In this document: in pieces, positions 10,051 through 13,879 of the stretch
Layout: each line of letters starts with the position of its first letter
Numbering within the stretch: the stretch's first letter is position 1
Assembly (NCBI GenBank): GCA_028565635.1
Contig: JAOXYB010035572.1
Span: forward strand, 1-13,879
Source of the DNA: Phoronis ovalis
Taxonomy: Eukaryota; Phoronida; Phoronidae
DNA length: 13,879 bases
Reading direction: 5' to 3'
Program-made: the position numbers and the translations under genes
The notes under the pieces: model-generated
The model's input: only the letters and a program-made list of their open reading frames with translations
Database searches by the model: none
What the model was told of the DNA's origin: nothing

Positions 10051-10170
10051 TATATACATAAAGGGATTATCGTTCTTCTGCTTTTCGAGATAATAAACAA
10101 AAATTGACTATCAAATGGTTAATCCCAGACGTTAGTTGAGAACGCTAACGGATGGATTAATTCGGACTTT
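10051..10170. repeat. Dispersed direct repeat, copy B
   Basis: Second copy of the 7445-7570 unit, same orientation, about 2.6 kb away. Within the core each copy shows ttatc...gagataa, a short inverted pairing. The - strand frame at 10119-10313 ends inside this repeat. Confidence 0.85.
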
Positions 10171-11325
10171 ATGATCGAACTTTCATTATGTGTAATTTCC
10201 GTTTCTTCTACTTCAAAACTAAGTTGTAATAAACCAGAATCGTAACTACAATTTTTAAAATTCGCTTTCATCGGTGGATGCCGTGTTGAGTATATCACGT
10301 GATCGATGTTCATGTTCTGGCGTCACAACAACTTTCCTTTGATGTCCCGAATTTTAGTTCCTGGTTTGGGCAGCCTTTCGGGACGTGTTTTCTAACATTG
10401 TTTTTTAGGATTTCGTTATATAAAATGTGGAAATTTATTGAATAAAAATATTTTATTTAGCATACTCAAACATATTTTAAAACATTTTTTGGATTACAAA
10501 TCATGCAAATCTTATTTTAATTCTGCTTTAATCTCAAATTTTTAAAAATATTTTTTATTCGCCCATCCAGTTAGCCTATTTTTAATGTTTCTTGATTCAG
10601 GACATTTTCTAGAGACTATATTCCTGCATTCGGGAAACATTTAAAGTCAAAATGATTTACAATAATCATCTGGTATTAAAAGCTCCGTTTTTTCATAATA
10701 AGCAGGATATTAGGACAAAGTTAATATACTAATGAAATGAGTAAAAACTTAAAATAGTCGTAAGTATTTTCAATGGGCCGCGGCCTTGGTGTATTTCGAG
10801 TTATGCGACATACGTGTAACATCTTAATTCTCTTTTGCATTCATCTGGAGGTATAATGTCTAGAAATTATGTGTGGAATATAAATATCATTGCGAGACAA
10901 TAACAAAAGGTACACACACGTGATCTTTTTATGAACACGCTTATGAACAGTCCCATCAGTGAAAATTATTCCACACAAAAACCTAAACACATTGTTAGTT
11001 TATTTTCTGGCCCTTAAAAGAGCGGATGATTTGGAAAGAAAATTTCCCGCATTTTATTACAAGAGTTTCTTTGCTCGGGAACTAAACTAAGAAAACACAA
11101 AGATCACTTGTTTAGTTTGCTCAAATTTCAATACTGAGAATGGTAGCTAGTTTTTTAATTCATTATCAAATCTCGTATAAGAAATTCAAAAATGTTAATA
11201 TATCCTTTGTTTATGTTAATAAAAGCTAATTCGGAAAGTAAATAAAATCGAATTTTGGTAGTATTCTTTGCAATAAAACTATTAAAATTTTTCGAGAATT
11301 TTTTCAAATGTTTTCTACATTTTAG
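10171..11325. other. Probable intron or upstream region of the TRPC-like gene
   Basis: The left end lies under the - strand frame 10119-10313, which is not convincing. A perfect palindrome, ggccgcggcc, stands at 10776-10785 in otherwise AT-rich DNA. The right end is the pyrimidine tract and acceptor at 11311-11325. Confidence 0.4.
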
Positions 11326-11358
11326 GTAACCTAATACTGACACATCAACACTAGTAGT
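11326..11358 (+). other. Probable end of 5' untranslated region, just after a splice acceptor
   Basis: A pyrimidine-rich tract, ttttctacattttag, ends in AG at 11324-11325, followed by 33 bases to the ATG. This fits a 5' untranslated exon joined to the first coding exon. The TGA at 11338-11340 is in frame with the ATG, so the coding sequence cannot continue upstream in that frame within this exon. Transcription could instead start nearby, without splicing. Confidence 0.4.
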
Positions 11359-11526
11359 ATGATCAATCTTGACCGGGATCTTGACGTGGCTTTAAGTGAT
11401 AGTGATAGCGAAGGCGATAATGCAGGTTACAGAGAACAGCCTACCCGAACTAGTAAGGATACAGATGAAGAGGCCTGTTTAGGTGGATTTGACTACACTG
11501 ATAGCTGTTGGAAATTACATATAAAG
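11359..11526 (+). CDS. Exon 1 coding part: acidic N-terminus
   Basis: Encodes 56 residues from ATG at 11359 to a strong donor AAG|GTAAGT at 11527 (phase 0). The start is favoured because an in-frame TGA stands at 11338-11340, between it and the nearest upstream splice acceptor (AG at 11324-11325), and because the base at -3 is A. The peptide contains a Ser/Asp/Glu run (ALSDSDSEGDNAG, residues 11-23), typical of a disordered, possibly casein-kinase-2-phosphorylated leader, and ends CWKLHIK, which could start the first ankyrin helix. There is little family conservation here, so this exon is supported mainly by the open frame, the donor and phase compatibility with exon 2. Confidence 0.62.
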
Positions 11527-13327
11527 GTAAGTACAGAATTTTACACTCGCAGCAACCATTTCGACGATTTCCATTGTGACTTTACAATGAGTGCAAAATC
11601 ACAAATTCCTGCAGAATAACTGGTCCTCTTGGATTGCCTCCTTGACCAAATAACATTGAAAGTATATCACTATCATAATGTTAACAATATTATGCAAAGA
11701 AGTTTGTTTTCACAATTAAGCCGTTTTAGTTGGTCATTTTTATAAAAGTTGAAGTGGCCCATCCTAACTGAACATCTTCAATAGTTAAATAATTTTAAAA
11801 AAAGGGTAACTTTTGGAAAGGTGCTAATTAAAGTAATAATTAGTTATGTTATGTGATTATAGATTCAGTATAATTGATACTTTTTCCCGGCACAACTGAT
11901 TTGCATTCATTTTTGACCAGTTATGTTAAAAAATAGCCCACTAAAATATACAATTTTAAAGATATTGACATATGATTGTGGACAATTACTGCACTTAAAC
12001 TCCGATAAAAAAGTCAGACACCCTGAATGTTGAAACTATTTCGCCAAAATTAACTTCAAATATATCATATAATTGTGTTTTGTGCAAAAGTTATGATCTT
12101 TCAAAATTTAAAGTTGAAAATAGAAAGTATATTCGTTATTCAACAGGATGTAAAAGGTATTGCACAGAAGCTTGATACAAAACGAGCATGTTGCTTCGAA
12201 AGCCGGATGGTACAGCCAATACAAGGGAATGTAATAAGCTATCTACTTCCAATTGAGGTACATAAGTGTACATGTATATTTGATGCATCAACTATTCACC
12301 ATGTTCATTTTTACAAGGACGAGTTAGCCTAAAATTTTACGAGTTTATTAGCGCTCTGAAAATACCGACAGTGCATTGCTGTTTAAATTAAAGTACTAAA
12401 ATGAAGTGCAAAGCTCATTACTTTATTTATATAAATATTTTCATATAAAAATGTATATCAGAATAATTGTTTCACCAGTTTATTACTGCGATTTGAATAT
12501 ATCCACGCGAAAAAATATAGTTCTGTGTATATTCTGTGTATAATTTTTAAGTTCATATTTTCAGCTTTTGAACGAATTAAGAAACATTCGGGGAGCAGAG
12601 GCGTGGCAAGCAAAGACTGGCAATCAAATAATTTTTCAACAAATAATTCATGAGAAAATTACAGAGGAAGCCCTGAGATACGCTGTGTTAGAGTCAGATT
12701 TCGAATTAATCAATATCGGTATGGTAACTTTTTTTTACAGGAATAATGTTTTTCCTGTCTATTGTGCAAAACGTTCGTCAGAAAATTGATGAAACATAAA
12801 TTGATCTATATTACCTGGGGTGGCATAGTTTCTATATATGAAAATAATTATAGATACAAATTAGAAATGAGTGTTAATACCATAACTGTTAGAAGACGGT
12901 TGCATGTTTCGATGGCATGCATGCCTAAAATAATACGCGAGTAATTTTGTTTACAGCACTGCCTAAATGGAAGGAGTATGATGAAGCGCGAGTCCGTAAA
13001 CATGAGGATAAAATCCGTGACCACAACCCAAAAGAACCCCCTCCAATGATACATTATCATCCAATGATACATGCTGCGAAAGAAAACAAGATTCAAATTC
13101 TCTTTCGTATGAAAGTCATAGGCAAAATTGACATTCCTAAGCCTCATGCTTCCTTCTGCGATGCGAAGGAATGCAAGGATTTGGAGAAGCACTTGTTATT
13201 ACGTCTTAATACTTATAAAGCCTTAGCAAAGCCTTCATATCTACTGTTGAAAGATGACCCTATTGAAACTGCTCTTGACCTGCGTCAGGAAATATTGAAA
13301 TTGGGTAAATTAGAGAAAGCGTTTAAG
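11359..13327 (+). CDS. TRPC-like cation channel, N-terminal four exons (3' part outside the window)
   Basis: Joining 11359-11526, 12147-12257, 12565-12718 and 12957-13327 gives 804 bases, 268 codons without a stop, and every junction has GT-AG borders with compatible phases (0, 0, 1, 0). Residues 1-56 are an acidic leader. Residues 57-144 have the periodicity of degenerate ankyrin repeats (for example ITEEALRYAVLESDFELI at 125-142). Residues 178-205 hold a further ankyrin-like helix pair (YHPMIHAAKENKIQILFRM). Residues 206-217 (KPHASFCDAKEC) match the zinc-site segment of TRPC channels. Residues 227-268 (RLNTYKALAKPSY, DDPIETALDLRQEI, LEKAFK) match the TRP_2 signature after the ankyrin domain. 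Known members are tetrameric plasma-membrane channels passing Na+ and Ca2+, often downstream of phospholipase C; that role is inferred here. Transmembrane helices and pore are not in the window. The match to TRPC is from recognition of conserved blocks, not a search. It is divergent, so a lineage-specific paralogue or a gene losing function are both possible. Confidence 0.8.
11527..12146 (+). other. Intron 1 (between coding exons 1 and 2)
   Basis: 620 bases, GTAAGT to CAG, phase 0. AT-rich, without an evident repeat or RNA. Confidence 0.55.
12147..12257 (+). CDS. Exon 2: first ankyrin-like segment
   Basis: 37 codons between acceptor attcaacag|GAT and donor GAG|GTACAT, phase 0 on both sides. 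The peptide begins DVKGIAQKLD and continues through MVQPIQGNVISYLLPIE. The order of a 'D-V-K-x-(I/V)' helix followed by a 'x-P-x-G-N-x' turn resembles the first ankyrin repeat of TRPC proteins, where the usual pattern is GD..VK..L followed by VD..GR.A. The turn is degenerate: Gly is kept, but the usual Asp and Arg are not. An open frame extends on both sides (12075-12332), but the flanking parts are low-complexity and look like intron. Confidence 0.6.
12258..12564 (+). other. Intron 2
   Basis: 307 bases, GTACAT to CAG, phase 0. A short direct repeat, attctgtgtataattctgtgtat-like (12521-12542), is the only feature. Confidence 0.6.
12565..12718 (+). CDS. Exon 3: ankyrin-like helices
   Basis: 51 codons plus one base, between acceptor ttcatattttcag|CTT and donor TCG|GTATGG. 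It encodes LLNELRNIRG at the start and ITEEALRYAVLESDFELINI at the end. The latter resembles the 'dALL.AI....fElv..L' repeat helix of TRPC channels. The frame continues for five codons past the chosen donor, and a second GT at 12724 would give phase 0; only the donor at 12719 gives the phase 1 needed to enter exon 4 in frame (split codon G|CA, Ala145). Confidence 0.72.
12719..12956 (+). other. Intron 3
   Basis: 238 bases, GTATGG to CAG, phase 1. The donor is non-optimal, but it is the only one that keeps the frame. Short frames on both strands across it are shadows. Confidence 0.7.
12957..13327 (+). CDS. Exon 4: zinc-site segment and TRP_2 region
   Basis: 371 bases between acceptor attttgtttacag|CA and donor AAG|GTAAAT; it completes the split Ala codon and encodes residues 146-268. 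In order: a highly charged linker (KWKEYDEARVRKHEDKIRDH), a Pro-rich turn (KEPPPM), an ankyrin-like pair (HPMIHAAKENKIQILF), the KPHASFCDAKEC zinc-site segment, a spacer, then RLNTYKALAKPSY and DDPIETALDLRQEILKLGKLEKAFK. The last two blocks are the clearest family signature in the window. The exon ends just where TRPC proteins continue with an acidic-tyrosine block and a conserved C-K-x-F segment, so the next exon should encode that. Residue 214 is Ala where TRPC channels usually have the middle zinc-binding Cys. Confidence 0.85.
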
Positions 13328-13391
13328 GTAAATGTTCATTAAAGAATGTTATTGCATTCCTATTGGCAATTTTTAATTAGAGCTTCACGAT
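13302..13391. repeat. Tandem duplication over exon 4 end, copy A
   Basis: Starts inside exon 4 (tgggtaaattagag), covers the last nine codons (LGKLEKAFK) and the donor, and runs 64 bases into the intron, ending agcttcacgat. It aligns with 13406-13519 at an initial offset of 104 bases. Confidence 0.8.
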
Positions 13392-13405
13392 CACCTGCTT
13401 CGATA

Positions 13406-13519
13406 TGGGTAAATTAGAGAATGCATTTAAAGTAAATTTTCCGCAAAAAGTATTGGTCTATTCCCACTGACTGTTTTTGGTCTATTCCCACTGACTGTTT
13501 TTAACTAGAGTTTCACGAT
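13406..13519. repeat. Tandem duplication over exon 4 end, copy B (intronic)
   Basis: Repeats the exon end as GKLENAFK, changed at one residue with two synonymous differences, and keeps a usable donor (AAA|GTAAAT at 13432). It then diverges, with an inserted 24-base tandem duplication, and ends agtttcacgat. There is no acceptor directly in front of it, so it is probably not an exon by itself. Confidence 0.8.
13455..13502. repeat. Perfect 24-base direct repeat, two units
   Basis: ggtctattcccactgactgttttt occurs twice with no gap (13455-13478, 13479-13502), nested within copy B. Identity is complete, so this is a recent slip or duplication. Confidence 0.95.
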
Positions 13520-13879
13520 TTGTACTGAAGTATTTTTCCAAATAGACTCTTCTAATTACTGTGACCTCTTGTAAATGCCTCACTAGAAGAATTCCGCCAG
13601 TAATTAATCCTGTGGCGGCAATTGCATTCATGGTACAGCAGGTAATTATTTAGTAGTTTCTGAATTTTTGTCACTTTCGCTGATTGAGAACTACCGATGG
13701 TAACTGAAAATGCCTGGGGCGTTGATTTGAAAACAATTCGGTAATTTTAAACAGATTTGAAGCTAAGACGTTTTTTCTGGATCATGCTAAACAACAAACA
13801 CGGTTACTTGCTGGCTCCAGTAGAGCACCTGGCATAATTTTGGTAATATTTTTGCATCTAGCTAGCTGTGTATAACCTT

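Larger units (their letters stand above)
13328..13879 (+). other. Start of intron 4, running off the window
   Basis: Begins GTAAAT. It contains the intronic duplicate of the exon 4 end. I looked for the expected next TRPC block (a conserved C-K-x-F segment) in all + frames and did not find it; the tract ending aaacag at 13754 is followed by ATT TGA in the required phase, so it is not a usable exon start. Confidence 0.55.

Noticed and set aside
10775-10800. ggccgcggccttggtgtatttcga as a third copy of the 2047 unit
   Set aside because: It shares cttggtgtat and ttcga with 2103-2120 but nothing convincing beyond about 25 bases, so probably coincidence.
11155-11343. 62-codon minus-strand open frame
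   Set aside because: It is opposite the pyrimidine tract and acceptor of the TRPC-like gene, with Asn/Ile/Lys/Phe-rich low-complexity composition.
12724-12725. Alternative donor ATG|GTAACT for exon 3
   Set aside because: A better donor match, but it leaves phase 0, which would put exon 4 out of frame and lose the TRPC match.
12848-13192. 114-codon minus-strand open frame
   Set aside because: It is the antisense shadow of exon 4 and intron 3, while the + frame has clear family motifs.
1-13879. CRISPR arrays, tRNA or rRNA genes
   Set aside because: No regular spacer-repeat pattern, no A/B-box pairs and no rRNA-like stretch were seen on reading both strands. A covariance-model search would settle small RNAs.

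Overview
This is AT-rich eukaryotic genomic DNA, most likely from an invertebrate animal and plausibly a mollusc. It has GT-AG introns of a few hundred bases, long gene-poor stretches and small decayed mobile elements. There are no bacterial-type operons, ribosome binding sites or dense open reading frames. The species cannot be fixed from the sequence; the mollusc suggestion rests on a general impression of the base composition, the hAT-type short element and the divergent TRPC-like gene.

Layout: bases 1-2046 are AT-rich non-coding DNA. Bases 2047-2785 hold a diverged tandem duplication of about 320 bases whose second copy is bracketed by a 49-base inverted repeat. Bases 3095-3922 are a non-autonomous hAT-like DNA element. 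Bases 4444-4557 hold a small tandem array in which each unit carries the palindrome TCTCGCGAGA. Bases 5944-6347 hold a second old tandem duplication, and 6701-6770 a long imperfect hairpin. A roughly 120-base direct repeat occurs at 7445-7570 and again at 10051-10170. A TATA-like sequence and a possible 5' untranslated exon lie at 9004-9128. The rest up to 11325 is non-coding as far as can be seen.

The only protein-coding gene I can support starts at 11359 on the + strand and runs off the right end. Four exons (11359-11526, 12147-12257, 12565-12718, 12957-13327) join in frame into 268 residues. The last of these matches the cytoplasmic N-terminal region of TRPC-type (short transient receptor potential) cation channels: degenerate ankyrin repeats, the KPH zinc-site segment, and the NxYkALA.PSy...DDPI.tAldL..E...L...EkaFK stretch of the TRP_2 region. 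The pore-forming part must lie downstream. Two oddities stand out: one of the four expected zinc ligands is replaced by alanine, and a 104-base-offset tandem duplication copies the end of exon 4 with its splice donor into the next intron. I saw no convincing new multi-gene system here; the interest lies in the divergent channel and the repeat structures.
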